Positions 34,207-42,457 of a DNA stretch of 64,000 nt are shown piece after piece; the first letter of the stretch is position 1, and the number at the start of each line of letters is the position of its first letter. The notes beneath the pieces are model-generated. The model was not told the DNA's origin. It saw only the letters and a program-made list of their open reading frames with translations, and searched no databases. A program made the position numbers and the translations under genes. The DNA lies in NCBI GenBank assembly GCA_965242665.1, contig OZ251484.1, forward strand, positions 3,162,001-3,226,000, given 5' to 3'. This DNA comes from VXLM01 sp965242665. Lineage in GTDB: Bacteria; Chloroflexota; Dehalococcoidia; Lucifugimonadales; VXLM01.

Positions 34207-35634
34207 TTGACCACGGATACCGTACCGACCCCGAACTTCCAACTCAATGCCTTCTACCTCGGCGATAATCTCCCTGTCCTCCGAGCGTTCGACTCGGGGA
34301 CGGTCGATCTGATTGCCACCGACCCGCCGTTCAACAAGAAGCGGGACGCATTCGAGGGAAAACTGCGCGGCGGTGGGACGGCAAAGTTCAAGGACGACTG
34401 GCACTGGGTCGATCCTGCCCCCGACGGCAAGCGGCACGATCCAGATGCTATCGAGAACCACCCAGAGTGGTTGGCATCCATCGAGAATCACCACCACAAG
34501 GTATACACGCTAGTCACCGCCGTGCGAGAAGTATCCGGGGACGACATGGCGGCGTTCCTCTGCTGGCTCGGCGTGCGACTCTTGGAGATGCGCCGAATAT
34601 TGAAGCCGACTGGGAGCATCTACCTCCATATCGACCACACGGCTCACGCCTACGTGAAGGCGCTCATGGACGCAGTCTTTGGAAAGCAGAACTTCCGCAA
34701 CGAGATCGTTTGGGGATATACAGGACCGAGCAACACGAAGCGCTGGTTTCCTCGCAAGCATGACACCATATTGTTCTACGCCAAGTCGGATAGGGTAGAG
34801 TTCAATTGGAAAGAGGTACGTGTTCCGTACCAGAAGTTGGAGACGGGGAAGACGAGCGGGATATTCAAGCGCGCCGCAACGCTCGACTCGGAAGGGAAGG
34901 TGGTCGAAGACTGGTGGCCCGACTTCTCTCCAGTCGGCAGAATCGCCAGCGAGCGCACAGGATACCCGACTCAGAAGCCGCTCGCTCTCTACGAGCGGAT
35001 GATACGAGCATCGTCCAACCCCGGAGACATCGTCCTCGACCCATTCGCTGGCTGCGCTACGACCGCCGTCGCGGCCCAACGACTCGGGCGCAACTGGGTC
35101 GCCATCGATATCGAGGGCGAAGGGTATGAAGTCACGAAGCGGCGGATGAGCGACGAGCGTACACTCGATCAGCAAACCATCGTCATCGGGCCGGCTATCA
35201 CCGATCTGCCTGCGCGGACGGACGATGGGCGCACAGAGGCGGATCCGTTGAACCCAAGGCCCCGCAAGCAGCGGCCTTCCACGAAGCTGGACAAGGATAG
35301 AGACCACAAGCTGGACATCCTGATAGAGCGGTTCGGTCTTCGATGCTGGGGCTGCGGGTTCGATCCTGCCAAGTTGGGCCCCGCCGGTGAACGGTATGGG
35401 CGAGAGTTCTTCTATCTGGATCACATCCGGCCGCGCGTGGAAGAGGGAACGGACGACATCGGAAATCGGTCTATCCTTTGCGGCCCCTGCAACTTGCGGA
35501 AGGGCGGGTACGGCGGTACTCTTGCCGATCTGCGGCGGGAGAATGAGACAGCCCAACGCCTCTATGGCCCCCTGTTGGATATGGCGCAGTGGGCTGACTG
35601 GATCACGCGCCTGGATCGAGAACGGTTGCTGTGA
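34207..35634 (+). CDS. beta-class DNA methyltransferase fused to a C-terminal HNH nuclease domain (copy 1)
   Basis: A 475-residue fusion. The methyltransferase part has catalytic DPPF at residues 39-42 and the AdoMet motif DPFAGCATT near 278-286, i.e. the order of beta-class N6A/N4C enzymes. Residues 380-430 form an HNH-type nuclease domain: CWGCG, then LDHIRP (D405, H406), then GNRSILCGPCN with a second zinc pair (C425, C428). TTG 34207 is chosen because AGGAG precedes it by 9 nt and its LTTD start aligns with MTTN of the paralog at 60748; an in-frame start at 34126 lacks support. No separate restriction gene is adjacent, so one chain may both modify and cleave. Recognition sequence unknown. 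Confidence 0.85.
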   Translation: MTTDTVPTPNFQLNAFYLGDNLPVLRAFDSGTVDLIATDPPFNKKRDAFEGKLRGGGTAKFKDDWHWVDPAPDGKRHDPDAIENHPEWLASIENHHHKVYTLVTAVREVSGDDMAAFLCWLGVRLLEMRRILKPTGSIYLHIDHTAHAYVKALMDAVFGKQNFRNEIVWGYTGPSNTKRWFPRKHDTILFYAKSDRVEFNWKEVRVPYQKLETGKTSGIFKRAATLDSEGKVVEDWWPDFSPVGRIASERTGYPTQKPLALYERMIRASSNPGDIVLDPFAGCATTAVAAQRLGRNWVAIDIEGEGYEVTKRRMSDERTLDQQTIVIGPAITDLPARTDDGRTEADPLNPRPRKQRPSTKLDKDRDHKLDILIERFGLRCWGCGFDPAKLGPAGERYGREFFYLDHIRPRVEEGTDDIGNRSILCGPCNLRKGGYGGTLADLRRENETAQRLYGPLLDMAQWADWITRLDRERLL

Positions 35635-35690
35635 GGACTGCGGCCGCCGCGCATCCATGGCGATACCCGCGACACGATATATCAAGCGAC

Positions 35691-35759
35691 TTCCTAACTC
35701 CTTGTGTCTTTGCGTGAGAATCCTCCCTCCAATCCCCAACGATAAATCGAACGGAACCC
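35691..35759. repeat. intergenic repeat family B, copy 1
   Basis: Contains CTCCTTGTGTCTTTGCGTGAGAATCCTCC, a CAATC spacer and CCAACGATAAATCGAACGGAACC. The same blocks recur at 39062-39164 and 39770-39859, each time upstream of a rightward gene with its own promoter. Confidence 0.7.
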
Positions 35760-35772
35760 TTCCCTCTGAATC

Positions 35773-35801
35773 TTGAGCGGTGGGGCAGGGAAGGGTATAC
35801 T
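35773..35801 (+). promoter_or_regulatory. argC promoter
   Basis: TTGAGC (35773-35778), 17-bp spacer, TATACT (35796-35801). It lies inside the 5' extension of the argC reading frame, supporting the later GTG start. Confidence 0.6.
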
Positions 35802-35857
35802 CTTCTATGAATGGAAGAACGATTGTGAATGCAAGAACGGCGTGTGAAGGAGGACGC

Positions 35858-36874
35858 GTGAGGGTCGGCGTCATCAATGTGACTGGATACGCGGGCATCG
35901 AGATCGCCCGCATCCTGTCTAGGCATCCCGAGGCTGAAGTCGAGTCCGTCACCGGACGCAGCATGGCCGGCAAGAAGATCGGCGTCGCCTTCCCGCACCT
36001 TTCCGCGTTGGACGTCACGATCACCGAAGACTTGACGGAGAGCGTCGACGTCGTCTTCTCCGCGCTTCCGCACGGAGCCAGCGCGGAGAAACTCGCTCCT
36101 GTCATCGATTCTGGCGTCAAGGTGATCGACATCAGCGCCGACTTCCGTCTGAAGGATGTGGAGGCATACGAGAAGTGGTACGGCCAAGCCCATCCATACC
36201 CCTCGCACGTTGAAGACGCCGTATACGGCCTGCCCGAGCTGCACCGAGACGCCATAGCGTCCGCCTCATTGGTCGCCAACCCAGGCTGCTATCCTACCTC
36301 CGCCATCCTCGCACTCGCCCCGGTCGCCGCGGAAGGCCTCATTGAGCCGGACATCATCATCGACGCCAAGTCCGGCGTCTCAGGAGCAGGCAGGAAGGCA
36401 GACGTTCCCTACCTGTTTGGCGAAGTAAACGAGAGCATTCGCGCATACAATATCGGCGGGCACCGCCACATGCCTGAGATCGCGCAAGAGATCGCGCAAC
36501 TGGACGGCGGGCGTATTCCCCGCGTAACCTTCCTCCCACATCTCATTCCCATGACGCGCGGAATCTTGGCGAGCTGCTACGCGGCCTTCGAGAACGCCCC
36601 AGCGCCGCAGAACCTATCCAGCCTCTACCGCAGCTTCTACCAAGACCACCCATTCGTCCGCATAACCGACGAACCCCCCAGCACCAAGCAAACCCTGGGC
36701 AGCAACGAATGCCGCATCTATCCAACCGTAGACCGAACCACCGGCCGCCTCGTCGTCGTCTCATGTATCGACAACCTCGTCAAGGGAGCCGCAGGCCAAG
36801 CCGTGCAGAATATGAACCTCATGTTCGACATGCCGGAGCATCTTGGATTGGAGCAACTCGCACTCTATCCCTAA
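35858..36874 (+). CDS. argC: N-acetyl-gamma-glutamyl-phosphate reductase
   Basis: Third step of arginine synthesis: reduces N-acetylglutamyl phosphate to the semialdehyde with NADPH. The 338-residue protein has VGVINVTGYAGIEIARIL (NADP binding, with N in place of the common G-A pair), FSALPHG, the catalytic-cysteine motif NPGCYPT, SGVSGAGRK and GHRHMPEI. GTG 35858 is preceded by AAGGAGG; the in-frame start at 35780 lies within the promoter. The other arginine genes are not adjacent. Confidence 0.92.
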   Translation: MRVGVINVTGYAGIEIARILSRHPEAEVESVTGRSMAGKKIGVAFPHLSALDVTITEDLTESVDVVFSALPHGASAEKLAPVIDSGVKVIDISADFRLKDVEAYEKWYGQAHPYPSHVEDAVYGLPELHRDAIASASLVANPGCYPTSAILALAPVAAEGLIEPDIIIDAKSGVSGAGRKADVPYLFGEVNESIRAYNIGGHRHMPEIAQEIAQLDGGRIPRVTFLPHLIPMTRGILASCYAAFENAPAPQNLSSLYRSFYQDHPFVRITDEPPSTKQTLGSNECRIYPTVDRTTGRLVVVSCIDNLVKGAAGQAVQNMNLMFDMPEHLGLEQLALYP

Positions 36875-36934
36875 TTCCACCCCAGGCGTCTCGTTGCAAT
36901 TCGTCTCTGCCTATACGCTTCAGGAGAGCTCGCT

Positions 36935-37930
36935 GTGAAGAAGAAGAAAATCATCCTGCGGTCGCTCATCGCCGCCATACTCGTCATCGCCGGATGTACC
37001 ACGTCCATGTTTACCTGGGTCGCCCTCGACACCAACGACTCTGCATCCGAGGCCGAATCATTCCTCCACCTGCTCCGCGAACGCAAGACCGCCGACGCAT
37101 ACCGCGACTCCACCACAGCGCACTTCCGCGCCTTGCAGACCCAAGAGCGCTTCGACAAAGTCATGGATCTGCTCGGACTCCCTCTCACATACCGCATTGA
37201 CGTCTGGAGAGACAGAACCCTAGAAATGAGCAACCGCTCCCGCATCCGAGGAACGTTGATCGACCTTGGCGGTGAAGACGTCAAGTTCACTGTCGATATG
37301 GTGCGTGAATCGGGCGACTGGAAGGTCAACGCATTCGTCGACGACGACCGCGCAGGCGTCGGCCCCGGCGCGTGGTTCAAGCAAATTCCCCTCCGAGAAG
37401 ACCTCAACGTCCTTACAGCCGAAACCATCGAGACCTTCCGCGAAAGCATCGAAGCGGGTGACATGGGACCCTTCTACCGCTATATGTCCGACTCCTTCAC
37501 CATCGGCATTACCCTCGAACGCCTCCAGCAGGCATACCAGCCCTACATCGACTCCAACGTCGACCTGACGGGAATCGAAGACCTCGAGCCTACGTACCTT
37601 GAGTTGCCCGCCTTCGAGGATGTCCCCCTCGGCATCGACGAGGAGGACTATTTCGTAGTCCAAGACGTCATGGTCCTCGAAGGCTTCTACCCAACGGAGC
37701 CCCTGGTAGTTCCCTTCAAGTTCAGCTACGTCTACGAACATCCAGAGTGGAAGCTCTTCCAATTCCAAGTGCGCCAGCCCACAATCGCCGACCTCTCGCC
37801 AGACGAATGCTTGAAGTGGCTACTCACCCAGGAAGAGGAAGAAGACAGAGACCCCGAGCAGTGCTTCGACATCGAAGAGAACAGACGCCAGCGTGGAATC
37901 ATTACCTTCGGCGAAGGCGTGGGGCAGTAG
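36935..37930 (+). CDS. lipoprotein of unknown function
   Basis: A 331-residue protein with a basic KKKK start, hydrophobic stretch and lipobox VIAGC, so probably a membrane-anchored lipoprotein. GTG start with AGGAG 8 nt upstream. The mature part seems to hold two cone-shaped NTF2-like/DUF4878-like halves (ESFLHLLRERKTADAYRDSTTAHFRAL and ETFRESIEAGDMGPFYRYMSDSF), each a helix pair followed by beta strands. That assignment is tentative. An acidic EEEEDRDPE segment lies near the C-terminus. It follows argC but has no functional link to it that I can see. Confidence 0.75.
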   Translation: MKKKKIILRSLIAAILVIAGCTTSMFTWVALDTNDSASEAESFLHLLRERKTADAYRDSTTAHFRALQTQERFDKVMDLLGLPLTYRIDVWRDRTLEMSNRSRIRGTLIDLGGEDVKFTVDMVRESGDWKVNAFVDDDRAGVGPGAWFKQIPLREDLNVLTAETIETFRESIEAGDMGPFYRYMSDSFTIGITLERLQQAYQPYIDSNVDLTGIEDLEPTYLELPAFEDVPLGIDEEDYFVVQDVMVLEGFYPTEPLVVPFKFSYVYEHPEWKLFQFQVRQPTIADLSPDECLKWLLTQEEEEDRDPEQCFDIEENRRQRGIITFGEGVGQ

Positions 37931-37936
37931 TATTCG

Positions 37937-37966
37937 TTGCCATCTGGCGCCCCGTTCGTGTACAAT
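37937..37966 (+). promoter_or_regulatory. tRNA-Glu promoter
   Basis: TTGCCA (37937-37942), 18-bp spacer, TACAAT (37961-37966), about 85 bp before the tRNA. Confidence 0.5.
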
Positions 37967-38051
37967 GAGAGCGTCGATCGGCGTCCGAACAGCCCGCGCC
38001 GCGCGGTTCCATCCCGCCCCGCAGCCATTCTGCACGCCAAGATCTGACCGC

Positions 38052-38127
38052 GGCCCCATCGTCTAGAGGACTAGGACGCTGGCCTTTCAAGCCGGAAACA
38101 CGGATTCGAATTCCGTTGGGGCCACCA
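38052..38127 (+). tRNA. trnE: tRNA-Glu (anticodon TTC)
   Basis: Acceptor stem GGCCCCA (38052-38058) pairs with TGGGGCC (38117-38123), followed by A and an encoded CCA. The anticodon loop CTTTCAA sits between CTGGC and GCCGG; the T-loop TTCGAAT is present. 76 nt including CCA. Confidence 0.97.
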
Positions 38128-38153
38128 CGCCGAACCCACAAGGCCGGCGTAGA

Positions 38154-38594
38154 TCACTCCTCCAGTGCTTCAAAGGGGGCGAGCCCGATCTCCGCGTCCA
38201 TCGCTTGCCGCATCCTCTCCGCGTCCGGATGGTCTCCGAAGTACACGATGTACAACCCACGCTCGTGGTACGACGCCCCAGGGTTTTCCGGGTCGTATCC
38301 CCAGAGACCAGTGCCCGCCCCGATGATGTCCTCGATCGCCCGTACCCCCTCGCGCAAATCGTCCCGATCCGGAAACCGATAGACCAAGACATCCCGTCCG
38401 TTCACCTTGACGCTCGTATCCTGGGGCGCGCCGATATACACGAGCCGTTCGTCGCTCTCCGCCCCCACGTCCAACCCATACCGCTCGAACGCCGCGGTCA
38501 CCGTGTTGGTCTCCTCGCCGCAAGCTGCCCCGAAGAGCGCAAGCAAGAAGAAGGGAAGTACAGTCTTGAAAACCTGGGACTTGAGTCTCGTCAT
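38154..38594 (-). CDS. small lipoprotein of unknown function
   Basis: A 146-residue protein with a signal peptide (KTVLPFFLLALFGAAC) and a lipobox ending in FGAAC. The ATG at 38594 is preferred over the frame's earlier start at 38651, as it places the hydrophobic segment near the N-terminus. The mature part is a compact alpha/beta domain of about 120 residues with VNGRDVLVYRFPDRDDLREGVRAIEDI and a YHERGLYIVYFGDHPDAERMRQAM segment. I do not recognise the family. It converges with tRNA-Glu. Confidence 0.7.
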   Translation of the reverse strand: MTRLKSQVFKTVLPFFLLALFGAACGEETNTVTAAFERYGLDVGAESDERLVYIGAPQDTSVKVNGRDVLVYRFPDRDDLREGVRAIEDIIGAGTGLWGYDPENPGASYHERGLYIVYFGDHPDAERMRQAMDAEIGLAPFEALEE

Positions 38595-38770
38595 CGCACC
38601 GTCCAGTTGTATCGACGCAGCTTCTGTAGGAATAGGGCCAGCCTCCGCCAACCTGCCGCGAAGGCCCGTCGATTCCCATTATAACCCAAGGCGAGCCTTC
38701 GTAGGAACGCCCCCGCGTTCTCGATCCCGACGCCGAATCGTAACTCCATCACCCGTCATCTCCGCGTCCT

Positions 38771-39019
38771 CTTCGCCGTCATTCCCGCCCCCACGTCATT
38801 CCCGCCCCCACGTCATTCCCGCCCCCACGTCATTCCCGTACCCACCCACGTCATTCCCGTACCCACCCACGTCATTCCCGCACCCACCCGCGCCATTCCC
38901 GCACCCACCCACGTCATTCCCGCACCCACCCGCGCCATTCCTGCACCCACCCGCGCCATTCCTGCACCCGTCCGTGTCATTCCCGCACCCATCCACGTCA
39001 TTCCCGCGAAGGCGGGAAT
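38771..39019. repeat. 21-bp minisatellite array ending in a family A palindrome
   Basis: Roughly a dozen imperfect copies of CGTCATTCCCGCACCCACCCA, each carrying the GTCATTCCCGC half-site of the palindromic repeat; early copies are shortened to 17 bp. The array ends in a full palindrome at 38996-39019. It is the same unit, inverted, as in the array at 29274-29498. It occupies most of the gap 38595-39273 together with repeat B (39062-39164). Confidence 0.85.
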
Positions 39020-39061
39020 CTAGCTGCCCGCATCGGACGCGCATCAAGTAGGCATACCCCT

Positions 39062-39164
39062 GCTCCGATAAATCGAACAGAACCTCGACTCCTTGCGCCT
39101 TTGCGTTGAAATCCTCCCATCAATCCTGAATTCTATATCTCCAACGATAAATCAAATGGAACCA
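39062..39164. repeat. intergenic repeat family B, copy 2
   Basis: Two CGATAAATC(G/A)AA...GGAACC or AGAACC blocks flank CTCCTTGCGCCTTTGCGTTGAAATCCTCCC and a CAATC spacer. It lies just upstream of the promoter at 39180. Confidence 0.7.
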
Positions 39165-39179
39165 ACCCCCGCTGGTTTC

Positions 39180-39208
39180 TTGACACCCGACCAGAGTGAG
39201 TATATCCT
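39180..39208 (+). promoter_or_regulatory. promoter of the cupredoxin-like gene
   Basis: TTGACA (39180-39185), 17-bp spacer, TATCCT (39203-39208), with a leader of about 60 nt to ATG 39274. Confidence 0.6.
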
Positions 39209-39273
39209 CGCACTATGAATTGACGCCTGCCCCCGCGCGTCCGACGCGGTAGCATCCTGCGGAGTTGCCGTTC

Positions 39274-39648
39274 ATGCTTCCCCGCCTCATAGCAGTACTT
39301 TTCGCCTTCACCCTCGTCGGGTTGGGCCCTCCTGCGTGTGGCGGCGGCTCCGACGGAGACATCGAACGCCCCCCAACGCCCACGCCTACATCGGGGGACA
39401 TCACCGCCGACATCTACGACGGGCAGCACCCCGACGTCCACGTCTACGCCGGCTCCCGCATCCGATGGCGCAACCTCGGAGACATCGCCCACACCGTCAC
39501 CGCAAAGGATGGATCCTTCGACACCGGCATCATCGAAGAAGGCCGCAGAACCGGATATATCCTCTTTTCCGAGGCCGGCGTCATCGAATACTTCGACAAA
39601 CTGAACCCAGGCATGGAAGGCCGCGTCCGCGTATTCGACCGCGAGTGA
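39274..39648 (+). CDS. cupredoxin-fold lipoprotein lacking copper ligands
   Basis: A 124-residue lipoprotein: hydrophobic signal, a cysteine in PPAC followed by Gly/Ser, and a PTPTPT linker. The domain then shows the plastocyanin/azurin-type pattern VHVYAGSRIRWRNLGDIAHTVTAKDGSFDTG...GVIEYFDKLNPGMEGRVRV. In copper proteins of this type the second motif reads Y-x-C-x-x-H-P-x-M. Here the cysteine is D and the histidine is N, leaving only the first histidine and the methionine, so a type-1 copper site is not expected. It probably serves a structural or binding role. ATG 39274 is used; TTG 39265 is an alternative. Confidence 0.8.
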   Translation: MLPRLIAVLFAFTLVGLGPPACGGGSDGDIERPPTPTPTSGDITADIYDGQHPDVHVYAGSRIRWRNLGDIAHTVTAKDGSFDTGIIEEGRRTGYILFSEAGVIEYFDKLNPGMEGRVRVFDRE

Positions 39649-39769
39649 CTGTCCTGCCCCTCTTGTCATTCCTGCATCCAACCCGCGTCCGGCGTGCGTC
39701 CGTGGGCATACCTATGCGGCGCCGCTATCATCGACGACGTCTGCCGCGCATCCCATGTGCATCCCCCCG

Positions 39770-39859
39770 CGCCGACAAATCGAACGAACCCCCAACCTCT
39801 TGCGTCTTTGCGGTAGAATCATTCCGACCAATCGCGAATCTCCAACGATAAATCAAACA
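39770..39859. repeat. intergenic repeat family B, copy 3
   Basis: Blocks GACAAATCGAACGAACC, CCTCTTGCGTCTTTGCGGTAGAATC, CCAATC and ATCTCCAACGATAAATCAAA in the same order as the other copies. It lies in the gap 39649-39968, upstream of the peptide-binding protein gene; a 12-bp palindrome (39875-39886) follows. Confidence 0.65.
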
Positions 39860-39968
39860 CTCCCGCCTAGACTGTCGATATATCGATGGGATTTGGTGTA
39901 TCCTAGAGGAGTGTAGGGGAGCGAACTTGATGCTGCCGAATTCCCAAACGGTCTAGGGAGGACGTCCA

Positions 39969-42239
39969 ATGCGGTTGACTATCCTGCAAAGAATCTGCGC
40001 GGTTTCGATCGCCGCAGCTGCGGTGACGCTCGCAACTGTCGCGTGCGGCGGTGCAGACCCAACGTTCGATCCGAATGTCGTGGAGCAAACGAGCCCCGAC
40101 CGTTCCGAACTGCCCGCCCCAGTCATGATCGACGAAAATTACGTCGCTCCAAGAATCGAGCCCGGCGGCTATCCAACCTACGCTTGGAACGGCCCCATTC
40201 CAACCCGTCGTATGGAGTCTCCGTTCTCCGCCCAGCTGGTGAAAGAAGGCAAGATACTCCCCGTCGAAGAGCGCCTCCCCGTTCATGATGATGCGCTCGT
40301 CATCCTCCTGGACAACGAAGTAGGCATCTACGGCGGGATGATGCGCATAACCGCAAGCACCCCCGGCACCATCGACTCATTCACCACTACCGGCTGCTTC
40401 CGCCGAGACGCCGACGGCCTCGGGCGAGTCGTCGCCATCTGCAAAGACATGAATCTAAGCCCAGACGGCAGAACCTATACCTTCACTCTCCGCAGAGGCG
40501 CGCGCTGGTCGGACGGCTACCCGTTGACCATGGAAGACTTCCGATTCGCCTGGGAAGACCTCAACCTCAACAGAGAGTACGTCCCCCGCCTTCCCCTTAC
40601 CCTCGTCAATCCCATCACGGGCAACGGACCAAGATTCGAGGTGATCGACGACCTCAACTGGAGCCTTACCTTCGACAGCCCCATGTTTACCCTCATCGAA
40701 TCCAAGAGCGGGGCCATCTACAGCGGAACGAAAGGCTGCCAGCAAGGCAACCCATGTTTCTACTCCGCCGCTCACGTGTACAAGCGCTACCACCCGGAAT
40801 ACGGCGACGAAGACGAAATCCGACAACTCATACGCTTCCACTCGAAATCCGACTGGAAGGGCATGATGGAAACGATGCAGCAAAAGCGGAACTTCCTCGG
40901 AGTGCCGGCCAAGCCAGTCCCCACCGAGTTCGACCCCGAATACATCTACGACGGCGACCACTACGCTCCATGGCCGGGCGGCTACGTCACAACCGAATTG
41001 GGAGACACCAAGAACCAGTACGACCGCAACCACTACTTCATGGGAGTCGACCCGCTCGGACACCAACTCCCGTATATGGACGGCGTAGTCTCATACCAAG
41101 TCGAAAGCCGGTCAGTCGCGGTGTTTCGCTGCATGGCCGGTGAATGCGACCTCGGAGGCAGCGACCTCATCCTCTCGGAAATCCCCATCTATCTGGCAAA
41201 CGCCGAGAAGGGAGACTACAGCATCGAAATCTACCGCGCCGCCGCAGGCAGCGACACCACCGTCCTCGTCAATCAAGAGTACAACGAAGACCCCGAAATC
41301 GGAGAACTCGTCCGCACCCCAAAGTTCAGGCTGGCTCTCTCATACGCTTGGAACCGCGGCGCCACGAACGAAACCATCCTCGCAGGCCTTGGAACCCCTC
41401 AGAACTGGACTCCTCACCCAAGCACCCCTTACTACCCGGGCCCAGAGTGGGCGACCCTGGACATCGGCTACGACCCCGACGAAGCCAGGCGGCTGCTGGC
41501 AGACCTCGGCTATACGGACGGCGACGGCGACGGCTACGTAGAACGCAGGGACGGTTCCGGCCCCCTCGAACTCTACTTCGAGGCATACGAGCAGCACTAT
41601 GACGTCATCGAACTCTTGCAGAAGGATTGGAAGGATATTGGCGTCAAGCTCATCATCCGAGAAGGCGCCCGCGCCTACCGCGCCGCCGAGCGCAACAAGC
41701 AATACTTCGTAATGCTCTCCTCCAGCTACGGCGACAACCCATGGCAGGTCTCCTGGACCAGACTCGTCCCCCTAGTCAGGGGAAATCAACTCGCCCCAAC
41801 CATCGGCGAGTACTATCAGACCGGCGGACGAGAGGGAATGCTGCCCGCCGCAAACTCCGAGTTTCGACCAATAGCCCCAGGAGACACATACCCAGCCGAC
41901 TCCACCGGCCAACTCAAGCACATGCAAGACTTGTGGACCGAAGGGCGGGCCATTCCCCAGTTCAGCGAACGGCGCATCGAACTCGGCAAGGAAATATACC
42001 GCACAGTCGCCGAGAGCAAGTACCACATCGGCGGTCTCGCCTTTACCGGCATCTTCCGCGGCATCCGAATGCGCCGAAACAACGTTCGCAATACCCCGAA
42101 GAACCACTTCCCGTCTGGACTCGGCGGCACCAAAGAAGCATTCTACTTCGAAGACGGCCTCGACAACCTGACCAACGAAGGAAACCGATCCAAGCGATAC
42201 CAGAGCGTCCACTTCCTCGACCCCGAGTATTGGGAATGA
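39969..42239 (+). CDS. ABC-transporter peptide/solute-binding lipoprotein (SBP family 5)
   Basis: A 756-residue extracellular binding protein with signal peptide and lipobox TVAC. It has the family-5 pattern: DGRTYTFTLRRGARWSDGYPLTMEDFRFAWEDL, several insertions, SYAWNRGATNETILAGLGTP, then DPDEARRLLADLGYTDGDGDG. GGGAGG lies 10 nt before the ATG. It is much longer than DppA/OppA (about 540 residues), as seen in some Chloroflexota and Thermotogota versions. No permease or ATPase gene is adjacent, so it either uses a transporter encoded elsewhere or acts alone. Confidence 0.88.
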   Translation: MRLTILQRICAVSIAAAAVTLATVACGGADPTFDPNVVEQTSPDRSELPAPVMIDENYVAPRIEPGGYPTYAWNGPIPTRRMESPFSAQLVKEGKILPVEERLPVHDDALVILLDNEVGIYGGMMRITASTPGTIDSFTTTGCFRRDADGLGRVVAICKDMNLSPDGRTYTFTLRRGARWSDGYPLTMEDFRFAWEDLNLNREYVPRLPLTLVNPITGNGPRFEVIDDLNWSLTFDSPMFTLIESKSGAIYSGTKGCQQGNPCFYSAAHVYKRYHPEYGDEDEIRQLIRFHSKSDWKGMMETMQQKRNFLGVPAKPVPTEFDPEYIYDGDHYAPWPGGYVTTELGDTKNQYDRNHYFMGVDPLGHQLPYMDGVVSYQVESRSVAVFRCMAGECDLGGSDLILSEIPIYLANAEKGDYSIEIYRAAAGSDTTVLVNQEYNEDPEIGELVRTPKFRLALSYAWNRGATNETILAGLGTPQNWTPHPSTPYYPGPEWATLDIGYDPDEARRLLADLGYTDGDGDGYVERRDGSGPLELYFEAYEQHYDVIELLQKDWKDIGVKLIIREGARAYRAAERNKQYFVMLSSSYGDNPWQVSWTRLVPLVRGNQLAPTIGEYYQTGGREGMLPAANSEFRPIAPGDTYPADSTGQLKHMQDLWTEGRAIPQFSERRIELGKEIYRTVAESKYHIGGLAFTGIFRGIRMRRNNVRNTPKNHFPSGLGGTKEAFYFEDGLDNLTNEGNRSKRYQSVHFLDPEYWE

Positions 42240-42272
42240 CCCAGATTCTCCAGGCCCAGGAGATCCGCCTGC

Positions 42273-42420
42273 GGTTCTCTCTCCGCGTGCGGCAAGGTAG
42301 GGAGATTCCCGCCTTCGCGGGAATGACGTGGGGTTCTCTCTCCGCGCGCGGCAAGGTAGGGAGATTCCCGCTTTCGCGGGAGTGACGTGGGGTTCTCATC
42401 TCCGCGCGCGCGGCAAGGTA
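42273..42420. repeat. 59-bp tandem repeat (2.5 copies) containing family A palindromes
   Basis: Units begin at 42273, 42332 and 42391 with GGTTCTC, run through TCCGCG...GCGGCAAGGTA and end with a palindromic ATTCCCGC...GCGGGA(A/G)TGACGTGGG. The third copy is partial. It lies between the binding-protein stop and the amidohydrolase start. Confidence 0.85.
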
Positions 42421-42457
42421 TGCGTATCGAACTCCGTATAGGGTAGGGGGGCATGAA

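Noticed and set aside
38154..38679. Alternative minus-strand frame 38170-38679 of 169 residues
   Set aside because: It is out of frame with the lipoprotein signal peptide and has no start signal; the 38154-38594 frame has a clear lipobox.
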